DNA from: Dipylidium caninum | Taxonomy: Eukaryota; Platyhelminthes; Cestoda; Cyclophyllidea; Dipylidiidae | DNA: 64,000 nucleotides | Assembly (NCBI GenBank): GCA_017562135.1 | Contig: QEYB01000266.1 | Span: 682,001-746,000 of the forward strand | Direction of reading: 5' to 3' | In this document: in pieces, positions 38,001 to 47,900 of the stretch | Position numbering within the stretch: position 1 is the stretch's first letter | How the letters are laid out: every line of letters begins with the position of its first letter | Notes under the pieces: generated by a model | What the model was told of the DNA's origin: nothing | The model's database searches: none | What the model saw: only the letters and a program-made list of their open reading frames with translations | Position numbers and translations under genes: made by a program

Positions 38001-41000
38001 CCGGGGCGAGGGAGAGAGACAGTTTTCGACGCTGCTGGCATCACGTGCCTCCTTCTGATTAATGAGGCGCCTATCAGGCAGAGGGAAGGGTAGCCTGGGC
38101 GGAGGGTTGATTTCATTTGAAAAATGTGTGGTGGCGAGGGCATCTGCGCTCGGCCAGCAGTGATTTCGGAAGGTAGAACATCACGAGGGGTAGAGGGGGG
38201 GGGCTACCTCCCCCTCGAAGCCACGGCTAACGAGGAGATGGTAGAAGTAGCCAAGAATGCCGTAGCAACTGCGGCGTGAGGCGTGGGGAGAAAGGCACAC
38301 CGCGTCGCAGTCGAAAACGAACATTAAGAGACAAACGCACCTTGAAAGAGAATTTGTCGCAGACGGCGCCCCAGACTATCCGCCCGCCGGAGTTAAAGAG
38401 GGAGCTGGCCGTCGCCACACCGGAGAGGAAGCGGTCGTCAGAGATGTGCATTTGTCCCACAAGCTCAAGAGGACAAAAGCAAGTGACAGTCGAAGGGTGG
38501 ACGCCAAGTCCGGGGAATATGATAGATGCAAGGGAATTTCCCAGCTCAGTCCTGCGATTTCCTGACGAGTCCCCAAAGAAGCATGCGGCCCGTCACTGTC
38601 ATGATGCGATATGCTGTCTCTTCTTCCTCCAGAACGCCGTCCGCCTCTTTTTTGGAATGCTGTCTTTAAAACATCTATTTGCTGACAACATTGCACCGAG
38701 TTGAGCTTTCGGTTCGGTTTTAAAGTTCACAATAAATTGGTCCTCGAATTTCTCACCGCACACCCCACAGGATTCTCTTCCTCAGAGTCAAACTTGCCTT
38801 ATAGGTGGAAGGCTCAGGTTCTCCGGCCTCACAACATGCCCCTTTCTTACCACTCTTTTCGTGGGTATTCCCACATGGCATCCCCACATGACGAAAATTC
38901 TTCTGAATTCACCCACGTGGCAACCAACGTGAATATTTTCACGCCGACTGCGGTCCGAAATAGTTTGCTGAGCTGAATCGAGTCACTCTGCGATGTTCCA
39001 TGCTGTTCAGAAAAGGATCTTACTCCAACACGGTCTACAGATCATTGTCGTCGATCAAAGACGGCCGAAAGCGTTTTATTTCAACTTTTTCCCAATCATC
39101 TTCTGACTGTCCTATTTAAAAACTCTACCCTGTTGACTTTCGTATAAAACTCAATGGTGTAAATGAATTTCGTCAGTGGCCAAAGTAACCCCAGCGCTTC
39201 CTGCTTAGCACTAACGTGAATCAACTTTTTTTGGTTCACTTGCTACATCAGTAGATACATCTTAAGCAAAAAATGTAGAGGGCCGAAAATGCACCAAATA
39301 AACATGTACTACGCGGTGAAAATTGTCAGACATAACTTTCCGGTAGATCGTATATAATGCTAAAAGTATCCGGAACGCGGTGGTCGACTTGGGCCAACTT
39401 CTGCCTCTCCCAACCCGTCAGCTCTTTGACGGTGCTGCACTCGGAGCGCCCGCTGGGGGGGAAGCTCACCTTAAAGGAGGCGGTGATGAGGGTGATGGGG
39501 ATGATGTTGCACAGCATCACAACCCAGAGGAAGTAGAACTCGTGCCGACGCAGCGTTTGAAGAGGAGGATAATTTATTTCCCTGTGAGGAATAAAATAGC
39601 CACATTAGGGTCTTACATAAGAATATATGCACTATAAAACGGGATCCTTGAAAACCCACAGTCGAGTCGGGGCAGAGGCGTGGTGAGGCAGGCGCAGGAT
39701 GGGGAGGAGGCGGTGGCGGTGCTGTGCCCACTAAGGTTAAGAGGTTAACGACACGGGATTCGGGGTAGTCGATGGGGCCACCCATTTCCTGGTGCATTTC
39801 ATGCTTTCCATAGGCGTTCACCTCGCCGACGTGGCGGAGAGACATAAGAAGGGCCACGAATGTGCAAAACTGACGTTGGGGACTCTTGTTAGCCGCTTCA
39901 GTGCAAAGAGTGCCTTCTTTTCGCTCCTCGCGCCCGCCTCCTCTCTCCTCGCCTCTACCCGTTTAAAAAAGGCTTCCGTTTCGTGTGAACGAAACAAGGA
40001 AAATGTGTGAAAGGGCAAGAATAGAGGCCATTTAATCCCGTTTAACAGTGGATTCAAGTAACTACTGTGTCCGCCAAAATCTCTGCATGCCGTTGTCGAG
40101 AGAAAGAAATCCTGCAGGAGCAAATTAATGTGCGCATCCCTTCAACTTTGGCGGGGAAGAAGGCGGCAGGCAGAGCGTGAGAAATCTTACAGATGCTGTC
40201 GATGGAGCGGGTTGAGTTAATGACTGAAGCAGTAGCTGAAAATAGCGGCATAAACTTTAATTATGGCCTGTCATCCTCGTAGGGTAAACACAGCACCCGT
40301 GAGGAGTCATGTCCTCCCCCTGACGTTGACCCGCATGTTGTCCTCACCTCAGATGGCGATTCAGGTCGTCACACAAATAGGCGCTCCGATTCTGGTGTCA
40401 AGTGCCTCAATGAACCACAATCGATGCGTCAAAGGCCTTTTACTTTTGTCAACAATTGCTTTTGTGGCTCTCGGACAGCAAATGGAGCGCCATCTCATTT
40501 CCAGTCCTTTCAACCGCGGAAAATCTAGCCTTGACTCGACAAGTCGCCCAGGCGTTCAGAAAGGGCGAATACCCCACTCGGGGCGGCCTTACACGGTCAC
40601 TTCGAGGGAGTTGGCACCCTCAGGCCGGCGGTGGTGTCGTTGGTGAGTGGATGGGTGGGGAAAAGAAGAGGCACTGAACCTCAATTTATAGCTTTGTTGT
40701 GGGTGCCGCCTTTGTGAAATAATGTCTCCTTCGGCACGAATCCGCATGGTTTTATTTAACTCCTCGATTTGGGGGAATCACGTCCTTCTGCATTTACAGC
40801 AGACGCAATCACCGTGTTAGCGTAATTAGCTGGCAATTGCAAGATTCGCAGTCACGTACACTTCGAGAATCGAAATGAGAAAAAGACGAGTTGCTCTGAC
40901 GTTTCAAATCCCACTCCACTTGCAGGCCTCTCCACCTCACGTGCACAAAAACGAATTCTGGCCGCTTACCTGTTGTCGTTAATTCTATCTGGAAGAACAC

Positions 41001-43861
41001 TTTCTCGCCTCTCTATCACCACGTGTAACATCTACTCCTGACTTTCTCACCTTTTCAGTAGTAATTTGCTGGCACAACATCCTACGACTAATAAGACTGG
41101 GAATAAGTGTCAAAACAAGCGACAGTCAGAGAAGCGCTAACTGGAGACGCGAGGCCTGATAGTCTCACATGCACATTCCGGCCAGTTAACAGTGTCGCGA
41201 GTAAATAATGGCAGGACGCCTCAGTCCGCCTCCTTCACGCGTCCCCGAGGGTGACAAGTCGGAACGGCACAGGTTCACCTCATGTGAAATGGGGAAACTT
41301 TGATGATATCTGCCTAAAAAATCGACTTAACGCTGCTAGGACATGTTTCCGTGGCTGGAGACAGTTCAGCTCACAGTCAGCCCCTCCTTCGTGACGCGGC
41401 AGTCATTGAAAACTCTATCTCAAAGGGCGGTCGCCGTTAAAATATTGTGCTCACGCCTCCCCAGCAATAAACTCCATTATCACAAGCTCCATCACGTATA
41501 TTTTGAAGTGTTGCGTAAACTGGAATGTTGGCAAAATTGACAAAAAAGTGGTTCACTTAGAGTTTACTTGGTCTCCTTTCCGCCGCCAGTAAACGCTTTA
41601 ACTAGCAGAAGCACTCACTCCCTGCACAACACCCATAATTGTGGAACCTGACAGGCATCAGCAACATCCGACCGTTAATGGCAGTCGAAATAATAAAAAC
41701 TGTCGACACTCACGCCCTGAACCATGCCATTTCTAACCTTGGCAGTTATGCAAATCCCGAGCCAATTACAGTGGATTGGTTGGTGTTGGTGGAAGTCTTA
41801 CGTCGTATTAACGTTTCTTCGTCGGATCGGGCTCACCACACTGCCAGGCGTTCTGTCCGACAATGGGCGCCTTACCGCACCACAAAGGTGTCTCTTTACA
41901 AATAATCAGAGACGCAGAGAACCAGTCTTCCCGAAAGGAAATGTGAAAGTCGGTAATGTTTACTCTCCTTCTTCTAAAAGAAAAACGAGCTGGAGCTATG
42001 TAACCCAAATGCCTCGCTGTGTCTCGTGTGATGGTGTGGGAGCACAAAACAAATGATTGTACGGCGAAGACTACCTGTCCATCTACAGTCTTGGAAAGGC
42101 GTTACCACGACCAGCGGACGGATCCGCATTGTGTGATCGGAGGCGCAGGTGTAAAGCTGCCGAGAGTACTACTGTGAATATTGCCTCTAAACGTGGAATA
42201 GCAGGCCAATGGATATCGGAATGAGGGGCGCATAGGGGATTCTGTTCTTTCTTGGATAAGAAGTTGAAGAATGAGGTGGACGATTACCAACGTCCGTAAA
42301 AATTATAGGTCCAACTATGGTCGCTTTATAATTGAACACATCTTTATTTTACGCCCTGAGGGACGATTACTGAGGAGTAAATGATAGAGGAAACTGACGA
42401 AAATAGAAGCCACATTGACGATGATAAATTGGCTATTAATTGTTTGTTTAATGTCTGTAAGGCAGAGTATTACCACCGTATTCGATTCCTATAAGTTTAG
42501 GTAATACGTTGTGAGCAATCACAACTTAATAACCAATACCACTAAATATAATTAAAAAGTCTGCATCCTTACAGCGGAGCATTGAAAGATCTTCTCATAC
42601 GATTTGATGAGTCAAAGTGTCCAATGGGAGAGTGTGCTTGAGCCAGTGAACACCGAGGCCTCCTAAATGCAGCCTCGTGTCTATCTTTGCTGAAACGCCG
42701 AAAAAGACTTTGTGAGCTGACAAAAGAAGGAGGAGTAAATGGGTTAAGTTCATGCCGGTGAAACACTCACTCATTTTGTTCTGAATCAATAGCCTCCTCC
42801 TCGCTATTCTTCTCAGTGTCGCCAGAACTAACTAGAGATTTTGCCTCCTATCCATAAAAATACTGAATAGTTAAGCGATACAATCCGATGGTTAGAAAGT
42901 GAAGTAAATGACTTACGTTCCTGTTTTCTTGCGAATTTGGCTAAAAATAAAATGTTTTGTAAAATTTTTCAAAATAATTCCATTTTTTGCAGAATAACTT
43001 CATAGTATGTAATCTAAAGATCTAAACTAAGATACCTGAGTTTTTTCTTGCGGTTTTTGATTGAGAAGTAGGATTCCAATGAACTGCAATGCTGCAAGCG
43101 AACCTCCGAGCACCAAGAATGCCATAGGGACTCGGTCCAAAAGAGCTTCATCTTCAAACATCCTTGGAATAAATATTAAACGTAAAGAAAAGAGTTGAGA
43201 CGAAAAACGCATGGGATTCAAAATGCCTTACTTTGAAACGTTGCCAACCATTACATTATGTGGATTTATGTACATAGTTTGGATTGGTGTAAAAACTAGT
43301 GCCCCAAGACCGAATCCTCCAACGATTAAGCCAACAATCAGAGCCCGTCGTTTAGGAAACCACTAAAATATATGGAGAGAAAAGTTATTTAAATTATGGA
43401 TTGACGAGACTTAAATATTTAGTGATTTAAGCTTACCGATCCGGCGACGGAGAATATAATGGCATATGATAAACCAAATCCGAATCCCAAGGTAACAGCA
43501 TATGTAAGAATAACATATATGAAGCCTTTCTGGATGGAAAAATAAGTGAGTAGGATGCTGCCACTATTAATCAGACTTCCGATAATAACGACAGCTCTGT
43601 AACCGATTTTGGGCAACATTGCTCCGCCAAGGGGCATAGAGATGCCTTGCATAGCCAAGGCGATAGCAGAAATCCATACAGCTGACCCCAGATCAATATT
43701 TGGATCGACGCGCTGCTTTAGGTAAGACATCATATAGGGAGCAAGGTTGCCTGAATTCTTTAGAATGAATAAATGTAAATACCAATAGTGTAAAAATGTC
43801 CATAGGTAAAGTGGATTAAGATCCCGCCAATAACTGAAAGGATACCAAGACAAAGTTCTTT
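34852..43861 (-). CDS. Major facilitator superfamily transporter (OFA/monocarboxylate-like), ten exons
   Basis: Polytopic membrane carrier. Exons in transcript order: 43783-43861, 43437-43750, 43232-43362, 43036-43162, 42771-42847, 39470-39581, 38341-38463, 37044-37263, 35474-35567, 34852-35006. The phases agree apart from one extra base in the 37044-37263 exon, giving about 476 residues. TM1 ends FYTIGNLAPYMMSYL. The loop 2-3 motif is GGAMLPKIGYR. WFPKRRALIVGLIVGGFGLG and FTPIQTMYINP are typical of oxalate/formate-antiporter-like carriers. A charged central loop (Glu-rich, exon 5) separates the halves, and the loop 8-9 motif is GRIVWGAVCDKFSFK. The tail is acidic and Pro-rich. The substrate cannot be told from sequence; organic anions are the family's usual cargo. 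No in-frame genomic ATG fits exon 1. It lies head-to-head with the receptor gene at 44745. Confidence 0.88.
35007..35473. other. Transporter intron 9
   Basis: No gene seen. Confidence 0.6.
35474..35567 (-). CDS. Transporter exon 9: TM segment
   Basis: Encodes SVGSIICAVVSEKLKGHW then LLYGICGSICLFG. Starts in phase 0 and leaves one base before GTAAGT. Confidence 0.85.
35568..37043. other. Transporter intron 8
   Basis: No gene seen. Open frames on either strand lack family motifs. Confidence 0.6.
37044..37263 (-). CDS. Transporter exon 8, with apparent +1 frameshift
   Basis: The first part reads VPLCVMLSTWAVILFTFP in frame with exon 7. The second part reads YVVAIESGSMVIYALWV, then PAATSRIFG, AVNYGMVFSAF, in frame with exon 9. 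The two are offset by one base at a run of five G on the plus strand near 37209-37213. The exon is 220 bases, one more than phase requires. This is either an assembly error or a true lesion; flanking exons are intact, favouring error. Confidence 0.8.
37264..38340. other. Transporter intron 7
   Basis: No gene seen. A minus-strand stretch near 38210-38270 reads CYGILGYFYHLLVSRGF, but phase and family alignment do not require it. Confidence 0.55.
38341..38463 (-). CDS. Transporter exon 7: TM7-8 and loop 8-9 motif
   Basis: Encodes LVGQMHISDDRFLSGV and FNSGGRIVWGAVCDKFSFK. Phase 0 at both ends; donor GTGCGT. Confidence 0.92.
38464..39469. other. Transporter intron 6
   Basis: No gene seen. Confidence 0.6.
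39470..39581 (-). CDS. Transporter exon 6: TM7 region
   Basis: Acceptor TTCCTCACAG, then G completing Glu. Encodes YPPLQTLRRHEFYFLWVV and CNIIPITLITASFK, ending before GTGAGC in phase 0. Confidence 0.9.
39582..42770. other. Transporter intron 5 (3.2 kb)
   Basis: No gene recognised. The intron separates the AT-rich 5' half of the gene, where introns are short, from the GC-rich 3' half, where introns are long. Confidence 0.6.
42771..42847 (-). CDS. Transporter exon 5: central cytosolic loop
   Basis: Encodes a Ser/Glu-rich loop (EAKSLVSSGDTEKN, then EEEAIDSEQN), with two bases left over before GTGAGT. Confidence 0.82.
43036..43162 (-). CDS. Transporter exon 4: TM6
   Basis: Encodes MFEDEALLDRVPMAFLVLGG and LQFIGILLLNQKP. 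LDRVP..FLVLGG is typical of OFA-like carriers. Donor GTATCT, phase 0. Confidence 0.93.
43232..43362 (-). CDS. Transporter exon 3: TM4-5
   Basis: Encodes WFPKRRALIVGLIVGGFGLG and FTPIQTMYINPHN, ending NVSK across the junction. Two bases are left over before GTAAGG. Confidence 0.95.
43437..43750 (-). CDS. Transporter exon 2: TM1-TM4
   Basis: Begins with GC completing Gly, then NLAPYMMSYLKQRVDPN, GGAMLPKIGYR and further TM segments. Ends AIIFSVAGS before GTAAGC, phase 0. Confidence 0.95.
43751..43782 (-). other. 32-nt micro-intron in the transporter
   Basis: Begins GTATTT and ends TTCAG. Removing it joins TIG to NLAPY, restoring the family consensus FYTxGNLAPY and the reading frame. Confidence 0.9.
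43783..43861 (-). CDS. Transporter exon 1: TM1, no own ATG
   Basis: Reads KELCLGILSVIGGILIHFTY then GHFYTIG. It opens in phase 0 directly after a CTTTTCAG acceptor at 43862-43863. No upstream ATG is in frame: the nearest one, at 43910, is in another frame and an in-frame TAG lies just upstream. The start codon may come from a trans-spliced leader or from an unseen exon. Confidence 0.8.
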
Positions 43862-44744
43862 CTGAAAAGCCTATTATTATGCAATTATTTAACCGAAATT
43901 CAAAAACCATTGGTGGACTTGGCGTAACGGCAAACGATATTTAATTTTGTGTCTATTTAATAGTGCATTTAATTTAATAATTAAAACAAACCTGTCCCAA
44001 AACGCTTTGCTTAAACAGCATACAAAATATTTATGTAAATAAACATAAAAAAGATTTAAATTTTATTTTATTCAATAGTTTACCCAATTTTATATCAAAG
44101 TTGAATAGTAATTTTTTAAAACACGTAGCAATTTTCCCCAGCCATTCTGCCAAGTATCTGTTTCGCCGTATTTAAGTCTGTTTTGATTAATTTGCGCATA
44201 AAGCGAATATAAGAGTTAGTGGCTGTTAAATCATTTCACCCTAAATACTCGAGGAAGATTCCTCCATCTACGCAGCCGCTTTGTGGGCATTCACGCGTCA
44301 TGCGTAAATCCCTAGCTCGTCAAAAATTAACTGACATGAGATATACAAAAAAACATTCCGTCAATAAACGGATACCAGTTTTAGATAAATATATAGGGTT
44401 TCATTCCATGAGCGCTCAGTCTTGACCAACTCTTCTACTTCAATATATAGTGATAATATTTTCTGGCTAACGAGTGACTTCTCATTTACTTCTTGCATTT
44501 TTTAATGGGCCGTCCAGAGGGAGTTAATCCTCAACACCTAAGTATATGTATACCATAAGCACTGGTAACACGTTGGGTCTCGTAGCCCCGCCTCAATCTA
44601 AACGTTCTTATCAGCACAAAACAATACACACCAATGGGATGCGTCTGGGTGTCACCCCCTTCCCTGACTGACATCCATTAAGGCTAGAAGCAATGTCGTC
44701 CAGTATATAATCCATCTGGGACTGGTTCGAGCCCCACGGGCAAG
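43862..44744. promoter_or_regulatory. Shared upstream region of divergent transporter and receptor genes
   Basis: 883 bases between two head-to-head genes, AT-rich. Must contain the 5' elements of the receptor and, unless trans-spliced from farther away, of the transporter. Contains a TATA-like box (44704). Confidence 0.5.
44704..44710 (+). promoter_or_regulatory. TATA-like box upstream of the receptor gene
   Basis: TATATAA about 35 bases before the receptor ATG. If used, the 5' untranslated region would be only about 10 bases, so it may be coincidental. Confidence 0.25.
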
Positions 44745-44906
44745 ATGTTTGGTGTTACTTACTTCAGTCTTGTGATTTTGATCTCAGTGTGTGCTGCCCA
44801 TGCCCTTTCGGAATTGCCTCTCGTTGTTGCTGGAGCTGGTCGTACCATTCCTCTCTGGCAAAAGATAATCCGCACTTATGCTTATCACAAGAGACACCAC
44901 GTTACC
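44745..44906 (+). CDS. Receptor exon 1: signal peptide and start of PstS-like domain
   Basis: MFGVTYFSLVILISVCAAHA is a clear signal peptide. Then VVAGAGRTIPLWQKIIRTYA matches the first strand and helix of phosphate-binding proteins (family form GAGATFPAPLYQKWI). Donor GTACGT, phase 0. Confidence 0.85.
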
Positions 44907-47900
44907 GTACGTTGCCTCGACCCAATCCTTGTTTCTTTGTTCTGAAATAATTTTTAAATAACGCGCCAGCAACTCAGACGTGAGAATTCTAAATAAATGA
45001 GTTATTTTTCACCCTAATAAGCTAGACTTATTTAGGATTTGCCCTAAGCGTGCTACACCGGTGGAGTTACACACTATAGTTTAAGAATACCCATAAATAG
45101 TTTGCATGAATATGAAATGGATAGCTGTTGGATTTGAAGCAACTTTTGTCACAGTTGAACCTTCATGAAAAGCATTATCTTGGCCCAAAATGTTCGACTG
45201 TGGCCCTTGATGATCAAATCTAAGAGCGCCAAATGATTGACGTACCACAATCATCGAGACGTGCAGGTCGACAGACAGTAGTGAAGCAACAAGCAATCAG
45301 ACCAGCACTTATTTTTGCTTATTTAACCGCCCAAAACTGCTCGATATGGTACTCCTGGGGGCCTGGAATGATGATAAGACTCGATTTTGGGCGAACTAAA
45401 GTGAGTATGTTTAACTTCCGCCCGCTTCAGATAATTCCGACCGTCGTGTCCGTTTCGTATGCAGATCTTTACACGCCGTCTGAGAGTTTGGAGAAGCACG
45501 CGGCCTTGTTGGCGGATTCCCTCGCAACTCCGGACGCTAATCATCCAGGCTACGTGACCATACCCTTTGCCTTTGCGTGGGTCCGCCTTACCCTCCGGTT
45601 AACTTGTTAACCCACTAGTTGCACGTGTTCGTCATTGTCGTCTCTCGGAGATGTCATGATGTTTGTACGGCGTTGCACATCATAGTCACCTTTGTCTACC
45701 CGAACACTCGCACATCTTCATTGCTCTCACTGCCACGGGAAAAGTGCATCTCATCCACACACTAAATCATGGATGTATTTCACCTGAATTACTGTTGAAA
45801 GCGTAGTGACCTCCTCCACGCGCCACGTCCCTGTGCTGCACTATGGGCCTGCCTCTGTGTTGCTTTTAGGCCACTTGTGTTTTGCTACAATTTGCCAGAA
45901 CTGAGGAATGGCCGAAAACTTATTCTGAGTCCGGACGACATTGTGGGTCTATTCACGGGGCAGCTGCAGCACTGGAGCGACCCTCGAATAAGGAGGAGGA
46001 ACCCAGGTATGTTTTTCCCCTTTGTGCGACATAATATTATTTGAACGAGGGAATTAGTAGTCCTTTCAAGGCCCTTAGAGTCGACGAGTCCGAAAGAAGT
46101 GTCACTGGGCACTTCTACCGACTAGGCCATTTCGGAGCACAGAGAAGCGGGAAACATTTAAGAGTCAGGCGCGTAGACGTTAAAAAGGCCTCTCGACAGT
46201 GTGTAAGGGAGGTTCGAGGCGGCTGCAGTTCTACTCACTTGGCCTTCGCCTTCCCTGCAGGTCTGCCGCTCATTCGACAGGCAATAAACTTGATCCTCCG
46301 CGATGACACCTGCCGTGAAAATATTCTCCTCACTGAAATACTGTGCAACTTCTCCGAAAGATGGCGCTTGAAGTATGGCGTAATAAATTCCTTGAAGAAC
46401 TTCCAAGTACCCGGAAATGTCTCTCACTACCGGACAATCTTACCATCGGGCAGCATCAATCTGGTGAATTCCGTGCCCCACTCCGTCGCCTACGCGCGCT
46501 GGGGAGTGTCCCATCTGCCTCCACGGCATCTTTCCAGCTCCATCAGGCGTCAACATCCGATGTGGCCGACTCCTTTGTCTTCCTCTTCCACATCGCTTTG
46601 AGGAAAAGCCTGCTTACACCACCATACGACATCACGCTATCGTCCGATTCTATTCGGAGAAGCCTCAGCTCTGCCTGTCGGTTGCAAAGCGAAGTTTACC
46701 TTTTTCTTCGCTGGCTCTTGCACTCCGAATCGGCAGCGCAAATCTTGCTCTCCCAGGGCCTCCACCCCATCGGTGGGGGGCGGGTGATGTTTAACCTCAG
46801 CGAATTGGCCTGTCTCGGTGGGGAAGGCCTTCTCGAGCCGGTAGGAGTGTTCGTTAACGATAGCATGACAGTTGACTTCTCTGAAGAGGAAGAGAAAGTG
46901 GACAGTGAAAAAACGTATAAGGATGTCATTTTTATTTTCTCTATCACTGCAACCGTCATCATTGTTGTTACCATCATCCTCGTCCGCTACTTCCATTTGC
47001 ACTACCATCTTATTTCGGAGTACATTGTCGACATTTCGCAAATGGACGTGTCCAAAGGTCCGGCCGGCTTCCAAACGTCGCCGCACGCCTTTCAAGTCAA
47101 CAATACCACGTTTTTGGAGTATGCTCTGGGCCACCGTCGCAGCAGCAATGCCCCCGATCGCTACGACACCTCGAGGGCAGGCAAAAAGAGCCCAACTAGT
47201 GTTTGGGTGTACGCCGATTCCATCCTCTCCACCGCACCGGTTGCTCGAAGCTACAAGGGGAGGGAGGTGGTCCTCGAGCCGACAAACACAGCGGTCACCA
47301 ACCGATTCACGAAGCAGTGTCGAGCGAGGATGCAGCAATACGTCGAGGTGGATCACGAAAATGTCCAGCTCTTCTATGGTCTGGGCAAACCCTCCGCATC
47401 TGCGAATAAGCTAAAGCGCAAATGTACCGCGCACCTCAAACAACTGCGTAAACCGAGCCGAGGATGCTGTGGAGCGGCGCAGAGCTACTCCGAGTCAGAC
47501 TTCATTCTCCCGTGGATCTACTACATCATTGTGGAGCCCTGCATACGCGGCAGCCTCTTTGAGTTGCTCCACAGCGGACAGTACGAAATCTCACAGACAC
47601 TCAAGTTGACGTTGGCTTCAGACATCGCCTCGGGAATGGCTTATCTCCACAGTAAAAGCCTCATTCACGGAAGGCTTTCAAGCCTTTCTTGCCTCCTGGA
47701 CAGCCGATGGGTGATTAAGATCGCCCGATGGCAGAGCATAAGAGAGCTTATCCAGTCGGAAAGCACTGGTTGCAGGAGCATCGTCAGCAGAGGTGGCTCT
47801 CGACGCAACCTCAAGGTCTCATGGCGCCCGGAGTACTTGCGACTGATCTGGAGGTCACCGAATCAGTTGAAGAATTTCATCGTCAACCACAGAGGCATCG

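Noticed and set aside
43419..43910. ATG at 43910 as the start of the transporter
   Set aside because: Its frame runs through two sequences that behave as introns and skips TM1; the spliced frame with GGILIHFTYGHFYTIG fits the family far better and this ATG is not in that frame.
44640..44744. Possible tRNA or tRNA-derived element (GGTTCGAGCCC resembles a B box)
   Set aside because: No matching A box, acceptor stem or cloverleaf could be drawn around it.
46637..47356. 239-codon minus-strand open frame
   Set aside because: Antisense to receptor exon 6, whose plus-strand frame carries the TM and kinase-homology motifs; no motif in the antisense frame.
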